A stretch of DNA of 64,000 nt from Melastoma dodecandrum (Eukaryota; Streptophyta; Magnoliopsida; Myrtales; Melastomataceae): contig JARUPY010000602.1 in NCBI GenBank assembly GCA_029817715.1, positions 1,567,501 to 1,631,500 of the forward strand, given 5' to 3'. Both the position numbers and the translations under genes were made by a program. The notes below the pieces were generated by a model that was not told the DNA's origin, searched no databases, and saw only the letters and a program-made list of their open reading frames with translations. Of the stretch, positions 29,797-42,783 are shown piece after piece (the first letter of the stretch is position 1; each line of letters opens with the position of its first letter).

Positions 29797-32511
29797 ATGG
29801 CGTCGTCGCAGGCGTACATGGACAAGATGCAGTTGAGGCAGAACTACAGGAACCTGTGGCACACTGATTTGATGCACACCATCCAGGCAGATACTCCCTG
29901 TAAAGAGTCTAAGTCTCTTCCTAATTGTTTTGGGTTCGTCTCGGTTGTTGGGTTTTCTTGTGGGTTTTGATTCCTCTGTTGGGTTTGTTTCGTTTGTGGG
30001 TGCAGATTGCTGCTTCTCGTTCTTCTGGTGAGTTCGCTTCAGATCTGATCTGGAGTCTGGTTTCTTAGCTGTCTTGGTTGATTCGGCGCAATGGTTGTAT
30101 TTTGCCCTCGGTTCCGCTTTGGGGGAGGTCGTTGACTTTGGTTTGTGTGTTCGCTTGTCTTGGTGAATTGCCCTTTAATTCCTCGAGTTCATACACGAGA
30201 ACGAGAAATACGAGGACATGCAATCTTTTTCCGGAGTAGAATCTTCGAAAGAGGTGTTTTGGAATCATGGGATTGTTTCCCTTTTGTTTGGGGCTTGTGT
30301 ACTTATGGAGATTGGGAAAGCAGAACTGGTTGTGGCTTCCTTGATTAACTTTTAGAGGAGATATGAGTTCTTCTGTGAATTCTGATCTTCTTCTAGGAGA
30401 GTGGGCGACCATCTTCATGTACGCAGTGAAGTAATGATAGCATTGACATGGCATTGCCTCGCAGTCATGCGGTCGTGGTGTGATGAAAATGCTTTCATTC
30501 TTCACTTCCATCACTGATAGAGTTGGCCAGTTGCTGTAGCATAACAGGTTCTGGTTATTTTGGCTCCCCTGAGGCAAAGGCTCTCTATTTTTTTCATGGT
30601 AGTACTGGATAAGTCTTTTGAACCTAGGATACTGGTCTCTTAATTGCTCCTGTTATTTATCAAAGGTTCATGCTGCTTTATGTGGGATTCCTAGGATACC
30701 GAGTTGTGTCATGGGGATTTCCACCGGTACTTTTCCTTAAGAAACAACGTTCTTTTTATTCGCATTCTTATGTGACATCTTGTCATCATTGTGTCATATG
30801 TACTATATCTGTGGCTAATGTGATGGGCATGTGCCTTCAGTGGTCCATGTGTCTCGTACTTGCTTCGGAAAAGGGCTCTGTACAATGACATGTCCAGGTA
30901 AATGAGGCTAGTCGTTCTCTATGTTGTCCATGCTTAGGGGTTTATCTTGTTTACCTCATCCTTATCAATTAGTACTATTATTAGGTACACCTGTTGTGCT
31001 GGATACATGCCATGCAGTGGCAGATGTGGAGAAAGCAATTGTCCTGAATTCTGTCTTTGCACTGAGGTACGAGCTTCTTCTGACTATTTATGTGAGGAGT
31101 TCTGCCATGTTGTCCACTACCATGCATCATACGCATCCTTTGGTTTGATTGCTGGTGTCTGGCTGAACTAGCCCAACTGTCCAAAAGCTCTTTTTCCTGG
31201 TTTCGAAGATCGTCTTTCACCTTTTTCCATATGTGCAGACTGCGAGAAAAGAAAAGAGGAACCACACTGCACCCATATGTGAAATAACACAAGAAAAAAA
31301 GTTCGCTGATAGTCCTGCCTTATTGCATTCTACATTTGCATCGTGTTTTTAGTGAAACTAATGAAATCTGTGGAAACTGATACCTTAGGGTACCATTCTG
31401 CCTCTGAATATTGTTTTCCATTCTCTTGTCTAGTGGGCATGATGGTATTGAAAAGTTTAGAATGGACTGATAAAATGAATCACTGGTTTCTCTGTGCTAA
31501 CCCCAAGTCAATTAACAAGATTCTGGGTTTACTCGAAGTAGATGAAAAGAAAGGCCTACGCCTTTCTGTTGGATTGTTCTAATCGCGTTATTGATTACCC
31601 TGCACTTTAACGTCGGCTGAGGTGCATTTGATGATCCTATGTTAAATATATCACTGGAAGAAAGCAATTCAAAGCTGATATGTAGATATCGTCTTCTGCC
31701 AAATTACTGTGAAATTTTGTTTTCATCCCCAGGTTTTCCTCTGCTTTGGTAATTCTGTGGCCTCAACCCGTTTCCTGTTGCAAGACGAGTTCAATATACA
31801 GACCACTCAATGTGACAACTGCATTATTGTAGGAATCTCTTTCTTTTTGCTCAAACCAGTAGTGTAGTGATTTTATTTTGATAAGCCGATTTGTGTTTCT
31901 CGTGGCATATGGATGCATTCAGGGTTTCATGTTTTGCCTCCAACAACTTGCATGCATATTCTCCATCGTTGCAATGTTAGTTGGAAGTGAAGAAATATCG
32001 GAGGCTTCCCAGTTGCTAAACATGTTGTCCGACATGGTTTACTGCACGTAAGTTTTCTTGTATCTCCTACTTTCAGGAGCTACCATATGATGAACCAACC
32101 TTCGACAAAAAGTAAAACAGGAGGCTGCTTGTGCCTCAAAGAGTATTTTGTGTTCTCCTGTCTGACCCGGAATGAAACATTTTTCTGCAGGGTCTGGCTT
32201 GTATGCAGGTATATGGAGAACCTCTTTCGATGTTTTATCATTTCTAAACTGTGAAAGTCACGCGGATTATGTCTTTCCTCCATGTGTAGACCCAACACAA
32301 GATCGAAATGGACAAGAGGGATGGAAAGTTTGGCGACCGACCAATGGCCATACCACCTATGCAGCAGATGTCACGCTTCGACCAAGCAGTTCCCCCAGCC
32401 GTCGGGTATCCACCTCAGCAGCCATACGGCTATCCACCTCCGGGAGCCTACCCAAATCCAGGAGCATACCCTCCTCCAGGAGGCTACCCGCCACCCGGTT
32501 ACCCAAAATGA
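29797..32511 (+). CDS. PLAC8-family protein, copy 2, frameshift in a short exon
   Basis: Eight exons: 29797-29899, 30006-30027, 30841-30897, 30985-31066, 31733-31828, 31923-32047, 32191-32208 and 32290-32511. It shares the Cys-rich motifs of copy 1 (CGPCVSYLLRKRALYNDMS, CCAGYMPCSGRCGES, DEFNIQTTQCDNCII) and its hydrophobic segment LQQLACIFSIVAMLVG. The last exon encodes TQHKIEMDKRDGKFGDRP and a tail of YPPPG-type repeats ending YPPPGYPK, typical of the family. The seventh exon is 18 nt where copy 1 has 19, which shifts the frame into the tail; the missing base is near 32196. The tail frame is otherwise well kept, so an assembly error or very recent mutation is likely. Introns are much longer than in copy 1. 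Confidence 0.85.
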
Positions 32512-33769
32512 TTCTTTCCATTGTCTATGAAACTCTTTCGGCCTGAACATAATCTGGTGTACATGGGTTGGATCAGGAGATGTATCCAAATACACGAGTT
32601 GTTCTGGTGACGTGCAAGTGTCAGTTCAAACTTCAATAACAAGCCTCAGCACATGATCAATCAAACGATACAGTAGATGTGGATTTGACCAGTAAACGAG
32701 GATGCCCACTGTGCCCGTCCATCCATCCATCCATCCATTGACCAATAAACATTTGATGTGGTCCACAACAGTACAGTCCATCATCTCCTTTCTCCTCCCC
32801 CCCCCCCCACCTCCTTTACATTATTACCATTGGTGGGTGTGTCCCCCTCCTGCCCCTTTTACTTGTAACCGGAGGCAATGGGCAACCGTGTGGACAGTGA
32901 GATTTGATTGGCATAGATGGGAATCCATTTCATCCTCCACTTGGCCATCTCCCATAAAAACCTTTCTTCACGTTGGATGTGAGGATTTGGCTCTGATATG
33001 ATATTTGAAATCATGGGTCGGGCTAGAAGAGGAGATTTTCAATCAATTTAAAGCTTTCCGCCCCAACTTAGTTATGACTTGGGATTAACCCCAACAATAT
33101 CTCCCAGAAAAGAAAATGCAAATTTTTTTTTTAAACTTTTTTTGTCCATGGTGTTCTGTATGGACCTCTCTAAAACTTTGTCCTCTTGAAAAAACAAAAT
33201 TGAAACAAAAACCCATCATGGTCGGCCTCATGATTCAAATCCTATTATTTTATTTTGAAGTATGATGCCCAAGAATCTTTGGGAGTGACTGCTGACTTGG
33301 TGGTGGGGTTTAAGGACTGCAAATATTTAATTCCCATGATGTAATGAAAATTGCTAGCTGGAATCTGGCCTTGGCGCATTTACCCCCCCCCCCCCCCTCT
33401 TTTCGGGAGAGAAAACAACTAATAATGAAATTGAAATTATTAATTCATACATACATGAATGCAGCTCCTCAAGTGAAGAAGCTGTGCAACTTTGGCACAA
33501 AGGAAATAAATGTGATTCCAATTTCATTGAAAACAATGGACCGACATAATCATTGTGAGGTAAATCAACAATTCATTATTCAAATACCCAACTAATATAT
33601 ATATCAAATTCTCATAATGATTTTGGGTTAAATTCCATTCCCATCTCTATACATTCCTTCGTTCGTTCCCAAAATCCCCATCTAAATTACAACACTATCT
33701 ACACAAAGTGGGACTTGTTAAGGTTTTCTAACCAATCTTCCTTTTAACTACTACCGACGTGCGTCGGGG
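32512..33769. other. Intergenic region between PLAC8-2 and the RING gene (convergent)
   Basis: Contains both 3' flanks, a short ATCC repeat near 32717-32740, a 12-base C run at 32797-32808 and a 15-base C run at 33383-33397. No coding sequence recognised. Confidence 0.4.
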
Positions 33770-34291
33770 TTACAAACCCGAGAAGGACTCGTCCCCGTAT
33801 CCCTGGTCGAACCCAGCCAAGTCCTGGATCCCCGCGGCGGCCCACAACCGCTCGTTGATGACGGCCTCCACCTCCCCTGGGACCATCGACACGCGGCAGA
33901 GCGGGCAGGACTTCTGGTCATACCCCATCCACCTGTCCACGCAGCCCCTGTGGAAGACATGGCGGCAGTTGGCGAGCCCACGGACCTCGTCGTCTGGATC
34001 AAACTCATGGAGGCAGACGGCGCAGCTGTCAGGAGGGGAGCCGAGGACGTCGGAGAAGCGGAGGACGGGGAGGAGCTGGGCCATGAGGAGGGCGGAGAGG
34101 GAGGGGCTGAAGGGGCAGCAAGGGGTTGGGGGAGGAGGGGGTGGCGGCAGGGGGTCGGTGTCGGGATCAGGGGAGAGGCCGAGGGGGCGGAGGAGGAGGA
34201 GGGAGACGGCACGGAGTGATGAGAGGACGGTGAGGGCGTGAAGGAGGAGTTTAGGGAGGAGGAGCTCCGGGTAGCAGACGGGAAACCCCAT
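33770..34291 (-). CDS. BRH1-like RING-H2 E3 ubiquitin ligase
   Basis: Intronless, 173 residues, start MGFPVCYPELLLPKLLLH (ATG 34289-34291), stop 33770-33772. The opening MGFPV-Y-E-LPKLL matches BRH1, the brassinosteroid-responsive RING-H2 protein, and its relatives. A hydrophobic stretch (residues 10-40) suggests membrane anchoring. A Pro run follows at 49-57. The RING-H2 spans about residues 90-132 with CAVC, CRHVFHRGC and CPLC, giving all eight zinc ligands. It should recruit E2 enzymes and ubiquitinate unknown targets. In-frame Met codons farther upstream exist but lie in low-complexity sequence. By recall the counterparts are At1g63840 and At5g41400. Confidence 0.9.
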   Translation of the reverse strand: MGFPVCYPELLLPKLLLHALTVLSSLRAVSLLLLRPLGLSPDPDTDPLPPPPPPPTPCCPFSPSLSALLMAQLLPVLRFSDVLGSPPDSCAVCLHEFDPDDEVRGLANCRHVFHRGCVDRWMGYDQKSCPLCRVSMVPGEVEAVINERLWAAAGIQDLAGFDQGYGDESFSGL

Positions 34292-37200
34292 GTCTTCTTT
34301 TTTATGTGAAGGACAGGGATAGAGGCTTGGATTGGAGAGGTTAATATTGGGATGATGCTTCGCCAAAAACTACCTGTTTTATATGTAGGGCGATGAAGAT
34401 GAAGACGAAGATGATGATGATATATGATAAAGACAAAATAAAAGGAAAAAGAAAAAGAAGAAAACGCGGAACAGAGTCCGCACACGTGCTGGAACAGTCA
34501 CCGGAGTAATCTCCCCTCCCCCTCTGTCCTTTTAGGACAAAAACCTACGGAGTTTGGAGTTCTGTTAGAACCCAAAATTAGCCTCTTATTCATGTACTTC
34601 TAGAGTTTAAAGTACGAGGTATTTTCTAAAATATACATTGTTAAATAATTCGATATTAAAAACATCAAATTTAATTCATTTATAAGGAATTTAATGATTG
34701 AAACGTTAATTATTTTTAATACCAAATTAAAATATTAATTGAGCTGCATTATTTGGCAAAAAATTTCCCAACCTAAAATTATTTCAAAACAAATAATATT
34801 GCGATGGACACCGAGCAGTCGGCCCTGAAATCGCGGAAAAAAAACTTAATTCGATTTTTTTTTTTTTTTTGGAGGGGGGGGGGGGCAAGACACGTTCTCG
34901 TGTGCTTTAGTTTAATCTCTCCACATGACATCACCAGAGCCGTGCCATGGAATATTTAATGGCCTCCCTCCTAAAGAGGACAAGGGAAACTCTCGATAAT
35001 GGTAGAAGGCTCGAATCCGATATCGCGAGGTGAATGCTCTCTCCCCCCCAAGGAAAATAAAAAAAAGGCGAGATGAGATGTCTTTCAATGCAATTAGGTG
35101 ACATGTCGGGTGAGGGGGGCAGTTGCGACATAGATTTTGGAGGATAAGATTTTGTGGGCGTTTTTTTTGACGATTTCAAAACCTAACTTCATCGTCATCG
35201 TACCTTGGAGTAGTCTATCGGAACCGACGCCGATAACGGTCGACCGTCAGCGACTTCCCACAAGGGAGCGAACGAACGTTTTGAATCCGTCCTACGTTTG
35301 AATCTTAAAACAGGAGGATTATAGTAATAAAAAACTCTGGCATAGCGTAAGAGGGAAAGGGACCGAAGGTAAAGTCATAGGGACATGACATTATGTTATG
35401 TTTAAAAAGGTTCTCTTTCCGATCGTGCGATTCGAATTTTCTTTTCTTTTTTTTCTTATTTAAGTTGCTTGGCAAGTAGATGACCGATTGTTGAAAATTA
35501 CTTGTGTTCTTGTCAGGTTGTGGAAGGTCGATGAATATAATAATTTGATTGAATAAGGGAGGAGGGAGATGTTAAATTACAAGTCGGGTGGTGAGGTTGG
35601 AACGCATACTCTCTTCCTTGGTATTTTCTCTTCTTAAATCGGTTTTTCAGACAGGTCGAAGACCGAAACGGGGAAGAGGAAAAGGACAACTCAACTCAAC
35701 CCGCGTGGGACTGTCTCTCGACGTTTTCTTCGTGGGTGGGAGTGTAATAATCCATAATTTTTCTAGTTACGAATATAAATATGGTTGTACATATGATATG
35801 AATGTGTCGTGAAAAAGAAAATTTATAATATTGTAAGAGTAAATTCGGAACGGTGAAAGGATTTTTCGATTACGTAAACATGTTTGATGCAGATAATATT
35901 CAAGGATGATGTCTATTGTTCAAGGACACTTCTATGAGCAACATAGATAGCCTCCTACGTGAGGGAGTAATACTTAAAAGTATCCGTGTGAACGACAGGT
36001 TGATATTTTCGTTGTTATAACGATAAAGCTTGGGGTAGTTACGGATAAATCGTGTTTAGCTTCAAAATTGAGCACCGTATCGATTATGACCGAAAATGCA
36101 AACATTATCTCAGCCCCAAAGGTGGAAAAAACATAAATAATGCGGAGCGGAGAAAGGCTGATCGAAGGGCGTGAAGGGCTACCCCAAATACTCCTCGATG
36201 TTGCCCATGGACAGTCCACTTTCGTGCGAATTAATGGCTGAAATTCGACCGCAAATCCTACAAGTTTAGATCCATGACAAAGCTAGTCAAATAAGACAAA
36301 ATAGTGATTAAGGAGTTGATTAATTAAGTTGAATTATTAGCGCTAATTAAACGTGATTAATTAAGGCTTCTTCCACAAGCCATGGTTGGTGGGGCCCACT
36401 TTTTATCATTTAAGGACACTAATAAGAAGCTTAGAAGAGGTGAAAAAGGAGGGACATATCTGAAAAACGACCATATCAAGGGGAGGAAAAAGAAGAGGAA
36501 GAAGCAGAAAAAGAAGAAAAAGAAGAAAAAGAAGAAAAAGAAGGAGGGGCTGGTTCGGTAAGGAATAAGGGAGTGAGACAAAAGGATTACCTTCAAAGAA
36601 GAGAGTGCGAAGACCCCTTCGTGGAGAACTCGCTCGGAGGAGGAAAGAGTTGGAGTGTTTTTGCTCCGGACAAGATGAAATGTATGGTACTCAATTCCCT
36701 CCGTTTTTCTTCTTGCGAAACGGCCATAAAACTCGTTAGCCTTGAGTTTTGCTCGCTGTGAATGTGTTGTTTGGTGAGGGAAAAGGCCTGGCCAGACCCT
36801 TGAGATGGTAGAAGATAGCACCTCAGACCCTCAGTTATGCGACGGATCAACGGATTGTCACTGCATGGCTGGCCGGTGGTTCGCGGCTGAGCGTGTGTGT
36901 CGGATGACAATCGTGTGGGGACTGGTCATGCGGGAACTCATCCGTATGCCTGAGTGGATGCTCATGGTGATTATGGGCTATTTGGGAGCGAATTTTCCGG
37001 CTTGTGTGTGTGCATTGGGCTGAAAAATGGATTGTTTTGCGTATGTTTGTACGGGTACGTGGCTGCCCATTCGGAGTGTATACCTTGGCATATAATTGAG
37101 GCTCAGGAATAGGGCAAAGGGGATGGACGGGCTGATCCGTCGGTATTGAGAAAAGGAAAAGTCGAAACTCCAAATGAGATGGTTGCGGACAAGCACGAAC

Positions 37201-40200
37201 ATTCGTTGATTCGAACTTACGAATATTGAACAATGTTATTAAATGAACTTGGACCGGAAAGGGGACCTGTTATGGTCATTCATAGCCGATCCGGAATTGA
37301 TACTCCGCGATGAGAGGAGGGTTTATTAAGCGCGGAAGGCACAGATAAATGAAAGTGATCGAACGACCCATGTATCGTGGGCGGAATGGAAGTTTATGAC
37401 GATACATTGACATACCCATGGGATTGCCTTATGAGGCAGATATTAGGAGGGTTTGGACAGAAGGAATCCACCATCAGAATGATGTATTGGACAGTTAGTT
37501 GGCTGGAAAAGATGGGCGAAAAGCTAAAGCACGGATGGGAGTTTCGTGGTTTTACGCACCCGGATGGGTTGATCCGTGATAGCTGGATGCAGTGCGGCTG
37601 AAAGTACATGAACATGTTGCTTTTATGGGGCGTGCGTAGGTTGAAAATACGACGTTCCCGAATGCCGCCGGAAACAACTTAGTTGCGATCCTTGAGGATT
37701 TGGAAACGCAACTGTGTATGTCTAAATTTTGAGATGGGGTCTCGATTTTGAGATATGTCAATGAATGTCATGCGCGATTGGTTGCGTGTGTTTGAGCTGT
37801 CGTACCTAGTCATTTGACTAACGTTATTGCGTGTTTTTAGTAGGTCATAGAAGTGATCTATACATGCTTATTTTCATGTTCGATAGAAAGCTTCCATTGT
37901 ATAAATTTTTATAACTCAATTTTTATAATACTTTCCGACTATTAATAAAACGATAGATAAGTTTTTTTTTTTCGAAATCCGTAACTACTTTCCGTAGTCT
38001 TTTTAGCATTTACATAGTCCCTTCAATCTCCATCTTTAGCGAGTTTCCAATTCTCTTGTACAGTACTTTTGTGTGCTAACCTAACTGATCTCCCTCCCCC
38101 CTGTTCAGGGTATAGTTAGTACTTCCGTCGTGTCACGTCTCGAATCGGACCGGATCTGTTCGTTCGTGGTTTTTCGTTATCGATAACCCCATCAGTCCAG
38201 GGTCCCTATCGACTTGTAAATGTGACATGTCGTGCGATGCATGGGTGCTCGGGAACGTTCGCAATCGACCCGATCTGACTGTTCGATGTGCACCAATCGA
38301 TATTGTATCGGGGAACAAGGCTCCACATCTATATATGGTCCGTCAGCGTAACCGAAATTAGGACATCGTCCTTGAACTGCTGTTTTCCGTCTCTTAGACG
38401 GATTGCACGTTGAGGGTGAGGTCCTGCAGACGTCCGCCACACACTGCCACCACCCTCCCATCCCCTCTCCTCCCAAATTAAAACGAAACCAATCACGTTC
38501 ACGGGCTCTCTGACGCTGACACCCCTTGTCTTGTGCAGCCGCGACACTGGGTCCACAAACCCTGTTCCCTCCGGGGACCATATTCTCTGCCGTCGTCACG
38601 TGGTGGTTCCAACGTTCGACTCCCCACCGCCGCGCCCCGTCCTCGCGACCGTGGTATGATGTGTGATCGGCAGTAATCTTATGTCTTGGGCGGCCCATGC
38701 CATGCCCTGTACGTTTTTGTATAACGTCAATAATATTTTATATAGGCCCATCGAATGTCAAATCCTGGTAGGCCTGTTGGTTTCATGCGAAAATGAAACA
38801 AAAATAAATATGGGACAACATTCAAAAGTCGAGGGCCTACTAATATTCATGACAATCCATCCATATAGCAAGGCCCTAAATCTCGAACGTGGAAAAATAA
38901 ACTAAGAACAAAAAATCCACTGAAAAGATTATGTGATCGGGACAAATTTAAATACGAGGAAGATGTCTTCTTGCATAACATATCCGAATTACGTCCAGGT
39001 TTTGTTCTTCTCTTGCTACCTTGACAAAACAACGAGCTTTTCTTATCAATGGCAAGAAGCGAGTAGAGATCCCACGGGAACGCGAGAACGATGGCGGGGA
39101 GGGGGAGGGGGGGACCGAAACGTTCGACTTCGACTCCTAGGCCCCCGTTCCGTCCCGTGAACGACTGATCGTCCCGGAGTACAAAAATAGTTAATGAGAA
39201 AACGAACGCTGTCTCCGGCCCCAACCTATATGCCAACGGGGGTCCTCACTCCTCTCTTCCTCAATCAACATAATGCAGGAGACAATAATAATTAAGGATA
39301 ATAAATTGGATTTAATAGAAACTAACAAAAAAAACACACAACTTGCCCCAGTTGTAAAAATTAGGAAGAAATTGAATACCCGCTGGCCTTTCACCTAACA
39401 GTTTTCAGGTTAATGGGGTTTTCTTACATGGCAACCTCGTCTGCATATGTTTGGCTGTTGGGCAATAAGTGCGTCACCCCTCCTACATTTTGATCTGTCC
39501 AAATACTATGCAGTTTCATATTCGAGGTAAACTAATGTCACGAACTTTGTTATCAGCTATCGACTTGGACTGAATTTAAGCCTAACCGAGAGGTTGCGCA
39601 AAATGAAGACTGGACGGTAACTAATGCGTTCCTCAGGAAGGTCATCCTCCTTCGCATCGATTGCTTATGTTTCCTTTCACTTTTGTTTCCCGTTATTTTC
39701 AAAAAGAGAAAATAGATGACTTCGCGGGAGAGACTCCGGGCCGGTGTGAAACGGGGAGCTGTGAATGGACGGACAATTTTACTTCAGCGGACAAAAGAAT
39801 CTTGTCTCTTTAACGAACTCTTCTGAATTATTAGTCCCAAATCCGCGTATCCAAGCGCGTAGTACAACCTTGTGTGTGTGGCCGGCGGAAATTTGTCCGC
39901 GGAAAGAAGCTACGTTTTGGAAATTAGTAAAACCTATCCGTTCACTTTCCGTGTTGCTAGTATATCGGTGTTTAGGGGCTTTTTTTTCGTTATTACCTCC
40001 TCATCTTTAGTTAACGAACATTTTTACAGTCCTTTGAATGGTCTCCGTGTCCTAATCTTGTTCTGTAATTCCAACGACTTGTGCTCATGCTCGTAATTGA
40101 TACACGTTGTCGATGGTCCATACATGGAATACTGGTTGCCGGCCAATTCATCGCTCGAGATCTTACGCAACTAATTATTTGATGTCTTCAATGACTAAAG

Positions 40201-42783
40201 GTAGGGGGAAAACGCGCACGAAATCGATACCCTAGGTGTTCATTCACCAGAGATTGCTCTCGTAGAGCAATTCAAATCGTTTGTATATCCCAATACACCA
40301 AACCAATGATTATCGTCCGAAGACCCCTTACTAGATGGAAAACCGAAGTCAAGTTGATGCCATTCTGATCGCTTAACTCATAAAAATTCTGTGGGGCTGA
40401 TGGCGATTCTCGTCCTCTGGATCGATTCAAAAAGAAAGGTGCTGGACCACACAAATCGCTCGAAGATCACGATGCGTTTTGCAACTTTTATTCCCAAAGC
40501 CAAAGTAAATGTGTTGGGGACACCCCATTCTAAGTCCACCAAAAACACTATAATGATGTGTCTTTCTCTCGGCCTTGTCCGAACGCTTTCACGAAGAACG
40601 TCCATTATTTCGGAGGATATGGCGCGTATTCGGCATCTATTTTGGGGTGGAATATTTGGCCACTCAATTTGGTGGTTTGTGGCGAAACCCTTTTGTGGCT
40701 TTTAGGTTCTTGAAAAAAAGTACCCTTGGCCCCATTTACAACTTTCGTCCATTTTTATTCTTCAATTTTTCCCTAGTGTTTGTGTATTGGGCGCTCGTCC
40801 TTGTTCCTCATGGACACAAAAACGAAGGACGTTCGACTGCCAAACCTACCACATCATCAACTACCTTCAACGAAATATCAAACGGCCACAGGACGACTAC
40901 GAAGTATTTACGAAACTTATGGTCTATGCCAATATACATGTCCGCGAGGGACTGATTTTGTTTTCACTTCTCGGGTAGCGAGATTTCTATTCATACACTA
41001 CACCTAGCCATCCAAAAGAATCGTCATGAGGACATCCATTTCTCTACCTAATGATAGGAACAAAGACTTCTAATGAAGAATCGATGAGCTAATTTCACAA
41101 GACACCTTAACTTTCCAAGTTGAGAATTGATGTGAAAAAATAAACATTACCCTCTTTGATTGGTCTGAAGAGCCCGTGAAATCAAATCGTATGGACAAAT
41201 CAGTTGGTGGTCGAGTTTATAATTAATGTAGGTTTGATCAAGCACGAGGGATTCAATTTTCCAAATCGAACCCCACACGCTTTCGAGAAAAAAATAAAGA
41301 TTTCGGGCACAGAACGTCATCTCTAATACTTCCAAGGCGAACAAGTCAGCAAATCATTAGCTTCCAAAGTTAAAAATTCTAGAGAATAAAAAAAAGAGAG
41401 TAAATTTAGCAATCCCAATCCACATCAGAATCGAAGTCATCCATCCCATTCTTCCAAATATCTATTTAAGGACGAAAAGCTCGACGAAATATGTTCCATC
41501 GATCCTCCTCCTCCTCTTTTGTTCACTTTCCCAAGATCTTTATCTAATATCATTTCATTGCTCTTGCCTTTTCCCTTGTCCTGGGCTTCTGTTTTTTCTT
41601 TTCTTTTGCCCCTCTGTCCGAGAGTGTTTGGTCTGGAGATATCGATCAGGAGCTACAGAATTGTATATCTCAAACAAATGTCTCACATGTCACATCGAGC
41701 CAATGTCCGAGAATCATCATATATTGGCAGCAAGACCTAAAGGCATAGTCATTAGTGGAAATAAGAGTCCAATTAGCGAATCCACCAACTTCAAAATAAA
41801 AAAACAGAGATATTTTGAGGTCATTGGGATTAAGAGATGGGGGAGCGAAGACTTTTCTTTCCTTCCTTCTTTTTTTTTTTTTTCATGTGTAGAAAAAAAA
41901 AAGAGCATGCTCGATGTTCTATTCAATTATATACTTGAGAAGGGGGGGGGGGGGGTGGCATGTTCGTGCATACACTCAATTTGCACGACTTTGAGACACA
42001 AACTTTTCATAAAGGTTTCAAAACTCCCCCGACTTTTAAAAAAAAAAATCATTATAATATTATTTCTCACACCCGATCTCACAAGTTCTGAACTAAAAGG
42101 CGACTCTCGTTGGTTTCACTATCCCTAAATTTAGTAGAATATTTCTAGGATTGAGTAAAAATTTTGGAGGACGGGGAACAAATCTAATGAAGTGAAGGAG
42201 AGTGAGGGTGGGAAACCCTAAAAATATATATATATAAGGGCGTGTAATAAATGCACTGTTAGAAAAGCCATAGATGTGTGTCTATGTGAACCCTACAATC
42301 CCTTGGTGAGGTTTTATTTCCAGAAAGAAGCACCAACGCAAGGCATGCCGTTTTACCAAAAGCATACAACTTATGTTGGTTGTAATGCAGGATGGACCAC
42401 ACCATTTATTTTTCAATTAAAGAACATCGCATTATTTTTATCGGGCACGAGTCCCCAAGTCCTCCTCCTTTTTCGCTGCCCCTTGCATGATAATAGGGTT
42501 AGGGTTCCTCCCCTCACACTCCCATCTGATACTTTCGTAAAGTTCTTTCCAATTGTGGAAACTTGGATTCTTACATCGAACAGGGGGTGGTGGTGGTGGT
42601 CTTGGAATTACGAGATGATTTTATCAGAAGGTGTGAGTTTGGTTTTCCGAGTAAATGAAAAGCCAACTAGGTGTGTGTGTTGTTTGGTGGTTGTGGTCGT
42701 CTTCGTCGTACTGATATAAAAACTTCTTTTCAATAAATGGTGGGTTGGTGGTCCATCGTATCAGGTCCAACATTTTCAAGAAA
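34292..42783. other. 8.5-kb gene-poor region
   Basis: No conserved protein or RNA gene recognised. Contents: the RING promoter at 34292-34560; poly-T then a 12-base G run at 34874-34885; a GAA/AAG-rich purine tract at 36482-36548; promoter-like GC-rich sequence with a G-box CACGTG near 38600; and a 14-base G run at 41942-41955. Open frames here lack family signatures and look like chance. Confidence 0.35.
36482..36548 (+). repeat. GAAGAAAAAG purine tract
   Basis: About 65 bp of pure purine built from GAAGAA and AAGAAAAAG units, a simple repeat that could form triplex DNA. Confidence 0.7.

Noticed and set aside
33759..34241. Open frame on the plus strand over the RING gene
   Set aside because: Antisense shadow of the GC-rich RING-H2 coding sequence.
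36357..37233. Several 70-150 codon frames in the gene-poor region
   Set aside because: Low-complexity or compositionally odd translations with no recognised motif.
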